Assembly (NCBI GenBank): GCA_031365665.1
Contig: JANLYO010000258.1
Coordinates: forward strand, 1-7,267
Source of the DNA: JANYCG01 sp031365665
GTDB lineage: Bacteria > Pseudomonadota > Gammaproteobacteria > Burkholderiales > Burkholderiaceae_C
Reading direction: 5' to 3'
DNA length: 7,267 nucleotides
Shown one piece after another: positions 1 through 5,959 of this stretch; the first letter of the stretch is position 1, and each line of letters opens with the position of its first letter. Under the pieces are notes generated by a model. That model saw nothing but the letters and a program-made list of their open reading frames with translations, did no database searches and was not told the DNA's origin. The position numbers and the translations under genes are program-made.

Positions 1-1
1 A

Positions 2-2275
2 GGCCTGGCGGACGGTCGTGGGCGGATTTCAAACCATGAGTTTTTTGCCAAATACGTCAAAGCCATCTACACGTTGATCGGCGACACCACGGAGCACGGC
101 TTTGTGTTTCGGGTCGATTTGGCGCTCAGGCCCAACGGCAATTCCGGCCCGCCTGCCGTCTCCTTAGGCGCACTGGAGGAGTATTTTCAGGTGCAGGGGC
201 GCGAGTGGGAGCGATTTGCATGGCTCAAAAGCCGCGTGGTCGCGCCATCGGCGGCGCTGGCGGACGCTTCGGGTCAACTTATCAGGAATGTGGTGTTGCC
301 CTTTGTGTTTCGGCGCTACCTAGACTACCCGGTGTTTGAATCCCTGCGCGTGCTGCATCGGCAAATCAGGGATCAAGCGGCCAAACGCAGCGCCGGACGG
401 CCTCAACGGTCGAACGACGTCAAGTTGTCGCGCGGTGGCATCCGCGAAATTGAATTCACTGTTCAATTGCTGCAGGTCGTGCGGGGTGGCCAGTTCCCGG
501 AGCTTCGCACCCGTGGAACCCAAGTCGGCTTGCAGCGGCTGGCGCGGGCGGGCCTGCTGGCACCACCCGTGGCCGATGCCCTGTCAAGCGCCTACAGTTT
601 TTTGCGGCGTGTCGAGCACCGCATCCAATACCTGGATGACCAGCAGTCGCATTTGCTGCCAACACAGGATGACGATCTTGCCTGGGTGGCCAGCACGATG
701 GGGTTTGCCGAAGCTGGCGCATTCCTGAGCCAGTTGAACGCACACCGCGAGTTTGTAGCCCAAGAATTCGACGCCCTGCTGGGTGGCAACCCATCCGCTT
801 GCACCACTCCGGCCTGCGGCCAAGCACCGGCGGATCGGCCGAATCTAGACAGCGTGTTGGCAAATTTGCCTGACTTGCTAAGCCAGCGCGTGCAAACCTG
901 GCGTGAACACCCCCGCATCCTGGCGCTGTCGGATGATGCCCGCCAGCGTCTGGCGAAGCTCCTGGCCCGAACCGTGCAATGGATGCGCGAAGCGCGCTGC
1001 ACGGAATTGGCAGCGGTTCGCCTGATGGATTGGGTGGAACCGATGCTCAAGCGCGAGAACTACCTCGCGCTGCTGTTGGAGCGCCCCCTTGTCCACGAGC
1101 GGCTGCTGCGCATGTTGGGGGCGGCCCGTTGGCCAGCCCGCTACCTGCAAATCCATCCAGGTGTGGTCGACGAATTGGCGGGCAACCAGCTATATGAAGA
1201 GCGCTTCAAGGCAGCGGACTTTGAAAGTGACCTGCTGCACAGGCGCAGTTTTTTGCAAAAATCACTTGAGGATGGGGAGGAGGCACTCCTGAACCTGCTG
1301 CGCCGTGCCCACCACGCGGAAGTGTTTCGCACGCTGGCGCGCGACGTGGAGGGCAAGCTGACCGTTGAGCAGGTCGCGGATGATCTCAGCGCACTGGCTG
1401 AGTCGGTGTTGCGCCTGTCTGTGCAATGGTGTTGGGAGAGATTGAAAAACAAACACCGTGAAACGCCTCAGATGGCGATCATCGCCTACGGAAAATTAGG
1501 CGGAAAAGAGCTCGGTTACGGCAGCGACCTGGACATTGTTTTTGTCTACGAGGACGACGACAACCGCGCGGGCGAAATCTATGCCAGCTTGGTGCGCAAG
1601 TTGATCAATTGGCTGACCGTCAAGACCGGCGAGGGCGACCTTTATGAAATCGACACGGCTTTGCGCCCGAACGGCAACGCCGGTTTGCTGGTCACCAGTT
1701 TTGAGGCGTTCACAAGCTACCAATTGCAGCGCGGCAGCAATACGGCCTGGACGTGGGAACACCAGGCTATGACGCGGGCGCGTTGCGTCATGGGCGGGCC
1801 TGCGTTGCACGCGCGGTTTGAACAAGTCCGCGACGCGGTGCTGACGACGGTGCGCGACACCCCGGCACTGGCGCGCGAAATCACGGCCATGCGCAAACGC
1901 ATGCGCGATGCGCATCGCGCTTTTGAGGGCCAATTTGACCTCAAACACAGCCCCGGCGGCATGGTGGACGTTGAATTTGCCGTGCAGCATTTAGTGCTGG
2001 CCCATGCTTGCACCCACCCCGGACTCACCCGCAACGTCGGCAACATTGCCCTGTTGCAACTGGCTGAAGCATCCGGCTTATTGCCAGCGCCAATGGGCGC
2101 ACAGGCGGCCAACGCCTACCGCAGCCTGCGCCAGGCGCAACACGTGGCCAGGCTGGATGAAGCGCCCGCCCACGTCCCAATGACCGTCTTGACGGAGGAA
2201 CGTGCCGCTGTGTCAGGGCTTTGGGATTTTCTTTTTGCGGAAGTTTCACCCGCAACAGATTCACCCGCTGTTTAA
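2..2275 (+). CDS. glnE: Glutamine-synthetase adenylyltransferase / adenylyl-removing enzyme GlnE, 3' part
   Basis: GlnE attaches AMP to glutamine synthetase (inactivating) and removes it again, under control of PII protein and glutamine, in the cytoplasm; it tunes nitrogen assimilation. The reading frame is open from base 2 with no credible start, so the gene begins upstream. 757 codons are visible against roughly 900-950 in the family, so about 170 N-terminal residues are missing, including the first GSD-x-D catalytic motif. Visible in order: end of the N-terminal (adenylyl-removing) nucleotidyltransferase domain with RVDLALRPNGNSG (residues 37-49), its following helical segment SRGGIREIEF (143-152), the central linker, then the C-terminal adenylylating domain with GKLGGKELGYGSDLD (497-511; metal-binding D509 and D511), third acidic D551 in EIDTALRPNGNAG, and SPGGMVDVEF (650-659). 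The internal duplication of LRPNGN and GG(I/M)-(R/V)-(E/D)-(I/V)EF motifs is diagnostic. Frame is intact to TAA at 2273-2275. Identification is very secure. Confidence 0.97.
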   Translation, partial: GLADGRGRISNHEFFAKYVKAIYTLIGDTTEHGFVFRVDLALRPNGNSGPPAVSLGALEEYFQVQGREWERFAWLKSRVVAPSAALADASGQLIRNVVLPFVFRRYLDYPVFESLRVLHRQIRDQAAKRSAGRPQRSNDVKLSRGGIREIEFTVQLLQVVRGGQFPELRTRGTQVGLQRLARAGLLAPPVADALSSAYSFLRRVEHRIQYLDDQQSHLLPTQDDDLAWVASTMGFAEAGAFLSQLNAHREFVAQEFDALLGGNPSACTTPACGQAPADRPNLDSVLANLPDLLSQRVQTWREHPRILALSDDARQRLAKLLARTVQWMREARCTELAAVRLMDWVEPMLKRENYLALLLERPLVHERLLRMLGAARWPARYLQIHPGVVDELAGNQLYEERFKAADFESDLLHRRSFLQKSLEDGEEALLNLLRRAHHAEVFRTLARDVEGKLTVEQVADDLSALAESVLRLSVQWCWERLKNKHRETPQMAIIAYGKLGGKELGYGSDLDIVFVYEDDDNRAGEIYASLVRKLINWLTVKTGEGDLYEIDTALRPNGNAGLLVTSFEAFTSYQLQRGSNTAWTWEHQAMTRARCVMGGPALHARFEQVRDAVLTTVRDTPALAREITAMRKRMRDAHRAFEGQFDLKHSPGGMVDVEFAVQHLVLAHACTHPGLTRNVGNIALLQLAEASGLLPAPMGAQAANAYRSLRQAQHVARLDEAPAHVPMTVLTEERAAVSGLWDFLFAEVSPATDSPAV

Positions 2276-2316
2276 GGCGGGCAGGCTAAACGCGGTGATC
2301 GTCATTTTTACCGTCG

Positions 2317-2354
2317 TTTACAATAATTAATCAAACGTTTGTTTTAATTATGTT
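2317..2354 (+). promoter_or_regulatory. Candidate promoter of the tetR-efflux genes
   Basis: The only non-coding stretch before the repressor gene contains a TTTACA (2317-2322, close to TTGACA) and AT-rich -10-like hexamers TTTAAT (2343-2348) and TATGTT (2349-2354). The TTTACA-TTTAAT spacing is 20 bp, longer than optimal, and TATGTT has only a poor -35 partner (TTAATC, 2327-2332), so the exact elements are uncertain. Either -10 would start transcription about 6-12 bases before the ATG at 2367, giving a very short leader. The candidate elements overlap the palindromic operator, as expected for a self-repressing TetR gene. Inferred from sequence only. Confidence 0.35.
2323..2351. promoter_or_regulatory. 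Nested palindromic operator candidate for the TetR repressor
   Basis: A perfect 8-bp inverted repeat, ATAATTAA (2323-2330) and TTAATTAT (2344-2351), encloses a second perfect palindrome, CAAACGTTTG (2332-2341). Both share practically the same centre (2336-2337). TetR-family dimers bind such dyads next to their own genes, and this one sits 15-44 bases before the repressor start, over the candidate promoter. The CAAAC/GTTTG half-sites resemble those reported for PsrA, another TetR-family regulator, although PsrA sites usually have a few bases between the halves. The recognition-helix region of this repressor (residues 63-74) also resembles PsrA as I recall it. Binding is inferred. Confidence 0.6.
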
Positions 2355-2359
2355 AACAT
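2350..2359. promoter_or_regulatory. Second short palindrome before tetR
   Basis: ATGTTAACAT is a perfect 10-bp palindrome, ending 7 bases before the repressor ATG. Its centre is 18 bp from the centre of the CAAACGTTTG dyad. It could be a secondary operator, or part of the -10 region/transcription start. A 10-bp palindrome in AT-rich intergenic DNA can also be chance. Confidence 0.3.
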
Positions 2360-2366
2360 CGGGCGC

Positions 2367-3119
2367 ATGTCGTCCAAGCACTCTCTATCCGGCACGGTCG
2401 CGACAGAGCCGCCCGAGCGGCCCAAGCTTGGCCGGCCTGCCGGTGGCGAGAACGCTGCTGCCCGCCAGCGCCTTTTGCTCGCTGCGCTCAAACTTTTTGC
2501 TGCGCACGGGTTCGCCAAAACTTCAATCCGCGACATTGCCAGTGAAGCGCAAGCCAACGTTGCCGCGATCAGCTACTACTTTGGCGATAAACAGAATCTC
2601 TACCGCACGGTTTTTGTCGAACCGCTGGGCAGCCCCAGGGACGATATAGCGCTGTATGACCAGAAGCATTTCAGCCTGCGCCAATCACTGGAAGGTTTCT
2701 ACGCCGGCTTCCTGCGCCCCTTGAAAATGGGTGACCTGTTGCAACAGTGCATGCGCTTGCATTTCCGGGAGATGCTTGAACCCACAGGCGCTTTGGCTGA
2801 CGAACTTGAAAACGGCATCAAACCTGCGCAAAAGGCCCTGGCGCGCACGCTTTGCCGGCACTTGGGCTTGTCACAAGCTGATGACGAAGTGCAACGCCTG
2901 TCGTTTGCCATCGTTGGCCTGTCGCTTGAGTATTTTGTCGGGCGCGACCTGATCGACGCCGTGGCGCCGCGCCTGGTCAATTCGCCCTCAGCCATCGACC
3001 ACACGGTGTCACGCCTGGCAGATTTCGCCGAAGCGATGGTGGTAGCTGAATGCCAGCGGCGCAGCGCCGCCAAAAGCGCACCGGGCGGCGCCCGCAAAAA
3101 ACAATCGACCAGTCGCTGA
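2367..3119 (+). CDS. TetR/AcrR-family transcriptional repressor of the efflux genes
   Basis: A 250-residue DNA-binding protein with a classic TetR N-terminal domain at residues about 33-80: the helix starting RQRLLLAALKLFAAHGF, then the helix-turn-helix SIRDIASEAQANVAAISYYF and the closing GDKQNLY. The remainder (about 85-230) is helical and should form the ligand-binding/dimer domain; segments such as IKPAQKALARTLCRHLGL and LSFAIVGLSLEYFVGRD recall the CerR/CecR-type (DUF1956-like) C-terminal domain seen in repressors of efflux genes, but that assignment is from memory. A ~30-residue N-terminal extension and a basic, probably disordered tail (SAAKSAPGGARKK) flank the core. The ATG at 2367 is the only sensible start; no clear ribosome-binding site precedes it. 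The gene lies 91 bp after glnE and 38 bp before the channel gene, so it probably leads the efflux operon and represses it and itself through the palindromes at 2323-2351. The inducer is unknown. Confidence 0.93.
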   Translation: MSSKHSLSGTVATEPPERPKLGRPAGGENAAARQRLLLAALKLFAAHGFAKTSIRDIASEAQANVAAISYYFGDKQNLYRTVFVEPLGSPRDDIALYDQKHFSLRQSLEGFYAGFLRPLKMGDLLQQCMRLHFREMLEPTGALADELENGIKPAQKALARTLCRHLGLSQADDEVQRLSFAIVGLSLEYFVGRDLIDAVAPRLVNSPSAIDHTVSRLADFAEAMVVAECQRRSAAKSAPGGARKKQSTSR

Positions 3120-3157
3120 TCGCCAAGCCCCCACATCTCACCTTTCAATTCATCGCA

Positions 3158-4618
3158 ATGAAATTTACCTCCCTCCTCAGCGCAGCCCTGGTGATGGCAC
3201 TGGCCGCCTGTGCCAACCCGCCGGTAACTGGCAGTGCCAAGGCAGTTGCACCCATGCTGGCTGACACCGCCGCGCCCCAATGGCAGGCTCCGCTGCCGCA
3301 CAATGGCAATTTGGCCGACATGCGCCAATGGTGGCAGCGCCAGGGCGACCCCTTGCTGGTGGCCTTGATCGATGCCGCGCAATCGCAAAGCCAAACCGTC
3401 GCCGCAGCCCGCGCACGTATCACACAATCCCGCGCCAATCTGCAAACCAGCCGGGCTGCCAGCGGGCCGACACTGGATGCGACAGCCAGCGCCAGTCGCG
3501 CGCAAGTGGCCAGCTTTCCCACCACGCCGCCGGTCAACACGCTGCAAGTGGGCCTGATGGCGGGGTGGGAAATCGATCTTTTTGGCGCCACCCGCGCCGC
3601 CAGCGATGCCGCCGCAGAGCGTCTGGCCAGCTCGGAAGCGGCTTGGCATGACGCACGTGTCTCCGTCGCGGCTGAAGTGGCCAGTCAATATATTTTGCAG
3701 CGCGCTTGCAGCATCCAACTGGCCTTGACGCGGCAGGACGCCGCCTCCAAAGCCGAGTCGGCCCGCCTGACCGCCGTGACCACCAAGGCGGGCTTTACCG
3801 CCAGCGGCCAGGAGGCCTTGGCAACAGCCAGCGCTTCTGATGCTGCCAACCAGGTGCTCGTCGTTGCGGCGCAATGTGATGTGATGGTCAAGGCGCTGGT
3901 GGCCTTGACCGGATTGCCTGAATCAGGTTTGAAACAAAAACTGGCCGAAACTCAGAAAAATCAGGGGCAATCTGCTCCTGTTTATGTAGCCAATTTGCCT
4001 GCGCAAACGCTCGGCCAGCGGCCTGACCTGTACGCTGCTGCCCGCGACATCGCGGCGGCCAGCCACGATTTGGCCTACGTGGATGCGCAGCGTTTTCCGC
4101 GCCTCTCGCTCAGCGGCTCTATTGGCGCCTTGAGCGTGAACGCCGGCGCTGGCAGCACCGAGATGACGACTTGGTCGATCGGGCCGCTGGCCTTGTCAGT
4201 GCCTTTGTTTGACGGTGGCCGCCGCGCGGCCAATACCGAAGCGGCAAAGGCACGTTACGACGAAGCCGTGGCAATCTACCGCAGCAAAGTCCGCCAAGCT
4301 GTGCGTGAAGTAGAAGAAGCCTTGGTCAATCTGCAGGCCACGACCGACCGTAGCGCGCCCACGCAGGCGGCCGCCACCGCGTGGCGCGCCTCACTGGAGG
4401 CGGCGCTGGCCCGTCAAAAAGCCGGCTTTGCAAGCCAGGGCGAGGTCGAAGAAGCCCGCCGCATGGCCTTGTCTGCCGAGGTCGGTCGCTTGGGCCTGCA
4501 ACGAGACCGTTTGTTGGCCTGGGTGAACCTGTACCGCGCGGTGGGCGGTGGCTGGAACCCGGAAGAAGATGTCGCCAAAGTAGGCGCTGCCAGCCGAACT
4601 CCTGCGCCGACAAATTGA
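3158..4618 (+). CDS. Outer-membrane efflux lipoprotein (NodT/TolC-type channel, OEP family)
   Basis: This 486-residue protein is the outer-membrane exit duct of a tripartite RND pump. The start was set at ATG 3158 because it gives a textbook lipoprotein signal: MKFTSLLSAALVMALAAC, with lipobox LAAC and lipidated C18; alanine after the cysteine fits outer-membrane sorting. An earlier in-frame start at 3050 would overlap tetR and bury the signal. The mature protein carries two OEP repeats: the first with QWWQRQGDPLLVALIDAA and the hallmark WEIDLFG (from W137); the second with QRPDLYAAARDIAAASHDL (around R288), FPRLSLSGSIG, and VPLFDGGRRAANTEAAKARY (around D352), ending near YRAVGGGW. Length and motifs match the NodT subfamily (usually 460-500 residues). 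It starts 38 bp after tetR, without an obvious Shine-Dalgarno sequence, and precedes the adaptor gene by 74 bp. Here the channel gene comes first, whereas many RND operons place it last. Confidence 0.95.
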   Translation: MKFTSLLSAALVMALAACANPPVTGSAKAVAPMLADTAAPQWQAPLPHNGNLADMRQWWQRQGDPLLVALIDAAQSQSQTVAAARARITQSRANLQTSRAASGPTLDATASASRAQVASFPTTPPVNTLQVGLMAGWEIDLFGATRAASDAAAERLASSEAAWHDARVSVAAEVASQYILQRACSIQLALTRQDAASKAESARLTAVTTKAGFTASGQEALATASASDAANQVLVVAAQCDVMVKALVALTGLPESGLKQKLAETQKNQGQSAPVYVANLPAQTLGQRPDLYAAARDIAAASHDLAYVDAQRFPRLSLSGSIGALSVNAGAGSTEMTTWSIGPLALSVPLFDGGRRAANTEAAKARYDEAVAIYRSKVRQAVREVEEALVNLQATTDRSAPTQAAATAWRASLEAALARQKAGFASQGEVEEARRMALSAEVGRLGLQRDRLLAWVNLYRAVGGGWNPEEDVAKVGAASRTPAPTN

Positions 4619-4631
4619 AGTTGCAATGGTG

Positions 4632-4703
4632 TTATTGGTAGCACAAAAATTCTCCATTTATTTAAGATTTTATAGAAGTTTTAGCTAATTTTATGACCAA
4701 TAA
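4632..4703 (+). repeat. Inverted repeat across the adaptor start codon
   Basis: TTATTGGT (4632-4639) is perfectly complementary to ACCAATAA (4696-4703), with 56 bases between. The second arm covers codons 2-4 of the adaptor gene, directly after its ATG at 4693. A smaller dyad, AATAAT (4699-4704) and ATTATT (4709-4714) with a 4-base loop, competes for the same bases. In mRNA these could alternately cover or free the start. The arms are A/T-rich and weak, so chance is a serious alternative. Confidence 0.3.
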
Positions 4704-4740
4704 TAGTAATTATTTAATAGCAATATATAGCATATTTTAT
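4641..4740. other. AT-rich patch spanning the channel-adaptor gap and adaptor signal peptide
   Basis: Counting bases gives 19 G+C in these 100 positions, against 43 of 60 in 4981-5040 just downstream. The patch begins shortly after the channel stop codon (4618), contains the adaptor ATG (4693) and ends about codon 16; G+C then rises (26 of 60 in 4741-4800). The gap holds no gene and no convincing terminator. It has AT hexamers that could act as a -10 (for example TAAGAT 4663-4668) but no good -35 partner. It may be an internal promoter, an unstructured translation-start region, or DNA of different origin. Confidence 0.75.
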
Positions 4741-5931
4741 GTGACCATAGTGCATTTTTCGACAACATTGCATGCTGCTGAAGAGAAAAAGTCAACACCC
4801 AAGCCCGCTTTGACGGTGACGCTCACACAAGCACAAGCGGCTCAGTTGCCCGTGCGGCTCAGTGCCAACGGCAATATCGCGGCTTGGCAAGAGGCCAGCA
4901 TCGGCACCGAAGCGCAAGGCCTGCGCCTGACTGAATTGCGGGCCGATGTGGGCGACCGCGTGCGCGCTGGCCAGCTCTTGGCGGTGTTTGCATCTGACGG
5001 CGTCCAGGCCGACCTAGCCCAGGCCCGAGCGGCCTTGGCCGAAGCCCAGGTCGCCGCGACCGCCGCCACCCAGGAAGCCGACCGCGCCCGTGCCGTGCAA
5101 AACACCGGCGCGGTCAGCGCGCAGCAGATCAGCCAGTTGCTCAACGCCGAACAAAGCGCTAAAGCCCGTGTGGAGACGGCCCGGGCCCAGATCACCGGCA
5201 TTGACGTGCGCCTTAAAAACACCCGTGTGTTGGCGCCTGATGCCGGCATCATCTCGGCCCGTTCAGCCTCGGTGGGCTCGATCGGTGGCGGCGCGAACGG
5301 TGAATTGTTCCGCCTCATCCGCAAAGGTCGGCTCGAATGGCGCGCTGAAGTCACCGCCTCAGAGCTGGGCCGCGTCAAACCCGGGCTCGCCGTCGCCGTC
5401 ACCACCGCCGCCGGGGCACAGGTCATTGGCAAAGTGCGCATGATCGGGCCGCAGGTGGACGCGCAAACCCGCGCCGCGCTCGTTTACGTTGACCTCGATC
5501 TTGGCAGCACCAACAAAGCAGGGCAATTTTCCGCGGGGCCGCCCCAAGGTTCTCGAAGAGCGGCGGAGCCAAAATTAGCCCCCTCTGGGGGCAGCGCAGC
5601 ACACGCAGTGGCAAGCGTGGGGGCAATATTGCCGGGTATGTATGCCAAGGGTGAGTTTGAACTGGGCCAAACCGGGGCCACCACATTGCCGCAAACAGCC
5701 ATCGTCATGCGCGACGGCTTCGCCTACATTTATCCGGTAGGTGCCGACAACCGCGTCGCACAACTCAAAGTGCAAACCGGCCGCACCGTGGGCGACCGGG
5801 TAGAAATTTTGAGCAAACTGCCTGCGGACGCACGTGTGGTGGCGGTCGGCGCTGGGTTCCTCAATGATGGCGACCTGGTTCGCGTCGCTCCCGCTTCCCC
5901 TGCGGCCGCAGCTACCAACGCGTCCAAATAA
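4693..5931 (+). CDS. RND efflux periplasmic adaptor (HlyD/AcrA membrane-fusion protein) with an in-frame repeat-encoded insert
   Basis: This 412-residue periplasmic protein should bridge the inner-membrane pump and the outer-membrane channel. Residues 1-28 look like a Sec signal peptide (hydrophobic stretch about 7-27, likely cut at LHA-A), though no lysine or arginine occurs before residue 32. Then follow a barrel-sandwich (lipoyl-like) half at about 60-104 (NGNIAAWQEASIGTEAQG, VGDRVRAGQLLAVF), a short alpha-helical hairpin at about 105-170 rich in Ala, Gln and Arg, the second lipoyl half (TRVLAPDAGIISARSASVG, 177-195), a beta-barrel (about 215-325) and a membrane-proximal domain (TLPQTAIVMRDGFAYIYPVG onward). 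The barrel is interrupted at residues about 277-310 by a Gly/Ala/Ser/Pro-rich segment encoded by the hairpin repeat at 5521-5625; removing it would join NKA directly to ILPGMYAKGEFEL, the usual family sequence. ATG 4693 is the only reasonable start: an in-frame TAA lies at 4663, and GTG 4741 would leave too short a signal. The pump gene starts 28 bp downstream. Only one adaptor is present. Confidence 0.93.
   Translation: MTNNSNYLIAIYSIFYVTIVHFSTTLHAAEEKKSTPKPALTVTLTQAQAAQLPVRLSANGNIAAWQEASIGTEAQGLRLTELRADVGDRVRAGQLLAVFASDGVQADLAQARAALAEAQVAATAATQEADRARAVQNTGAVSAQQISQLLNAEQSAKARVETARAQITGIDVRLKNTRVLAPDAGIISARSASVGSIGGGANGELFRLIRKGRLEWRAEVTASELGRVKPGLAVAVTTAAGAQVIGKVRMIGPQVDAQTRAALVYVDLDLGSTNKAGQFSAGPPQGSRRAAEPKLAPSGGSAAHAVASVGAILPGMYAKGEFELGQTGATTLPQTAIVMRDGFAYIYPVGADNRVAQLKVQTGRTVGDRVEILSKLPADARVVAVGAGFLNDGDLVRVAPASPAAAATNASK
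5521..5625. repeat. Palindromic repeat element inserted in frame in the adaptor gene
   Basis: About 102-105 bp of hairpin-rich sequence unlike the surrounding coding DNA. Visible parts: AATTTT (5525-5530) facing AAAATT (5571-5576), with CCGC (5531-5534) facing GCGG (5563-5566) inside; a strong hairpin GCCCCC-TCT-GGGGGC (5578-5592); CACGC (5602-5606) facing GCGTG (5615-5619); and a second GGGGGC (5619-5624) that could compete for the C-rich arm. A GCA codon lies at each edge (5518-5520 and 5623-5625), fitting a 102-bp insert plus a 3-bp duplication. The core (C-rich hairpin, then CAGCGCAGCACACGCAGTGG, ending GTGGGGGC) resembles a repeat I recall from intergenic regions of Comamonadaceae genomes; that is memory, not a search. 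There is no stop in the adaptor frame. Edges are uncertain by several bases. Confidence 0.65.
5578..5592. repeat. Strong GC hairpin inside the inserted repeat
   Basis: GCCCCC TCT GGGGGC is a perfect 6-bp G/C stem with a 3-base loop. It lies within adaptor codons that read roughly APSGGS. No T-run follows, so it is not a canonical intrinsic terminator, but it could slow ribosomes or polymerase or affect mRNA stability before the pump gene. Confidence 0.75.
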
Positions 5932-5947
5932 CGCCTCGAAATAACGC
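5922..5947. repeat. Imperfect 13-bp tandem duplication at the adaptor stop codon
   Basis: GTCCAAATAACGC (5922-5934) is followed at once by CTCGAAATAACGC (5935-5947): 11 of 13 positions agree, including nine in a row (AAATAACGC). The first copy contains the adaptor TAA (5929-5931). The second fills most of the gap before the pump start at 5960. It looks like replication slippage; no function is evident. Confidence 0.6.
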
Positions 5948-5959
5948 AAAGTTGCCACC

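Noticed and set aside
336..728. Second + strand frame (130 codons) inside glnE
   Set aside because: It overlaps the intact GlnE frame, and its Cys/Trp/Arg-rich composition is typical of an out-of-frame reading.
110..1690. Repeated LRPNGN coding segments in glnE as a DNA repeat
   Set aside because: They are the two homologous nucleotidyltransferase domains that define GlnE, an ancient duplication, not a mobile or recent repeat.
1496..1990. Antisense open frame (164 codons) inside glnE
   Set aside because: It is opposite the conserved catalytic domain of GlnE and has no independent support.
2291..2313. CGGT...ACCG hairpin as a glnE terminator
   Set aside because: The stem is only four pairs and the T-run lies in the loop rather than after the stem.
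3050..3157. Upstream in-frame start for the channel protein
   Set aside because: It would overlap tetR by 70 bases and put 36 basic/polar residues before an excellent lipoprotein signal that begins at ATG 3158.
2699..3874. Long antisense open frame (391 codons) across tetR and the channel gene
   Set aside because: It lies opposite two clearly recognised genes, crosses their boundary, and its translation shows no family motif; long antisense frames are common in GC-rich DNA.
4741..4743. GTG as an alternative adaptor start
   Set aside because: It would leave only about 12 residues before the likely cleavage site, too short for a Sec signal; ATG 4693 gives a usable hydrophobic core.
5578..5624. 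GC hairpins in the adaptor gene as an intrinsic terminator
   Set aside because: No T-run follows either G-rich arm, and the coding frame continues well beyond.
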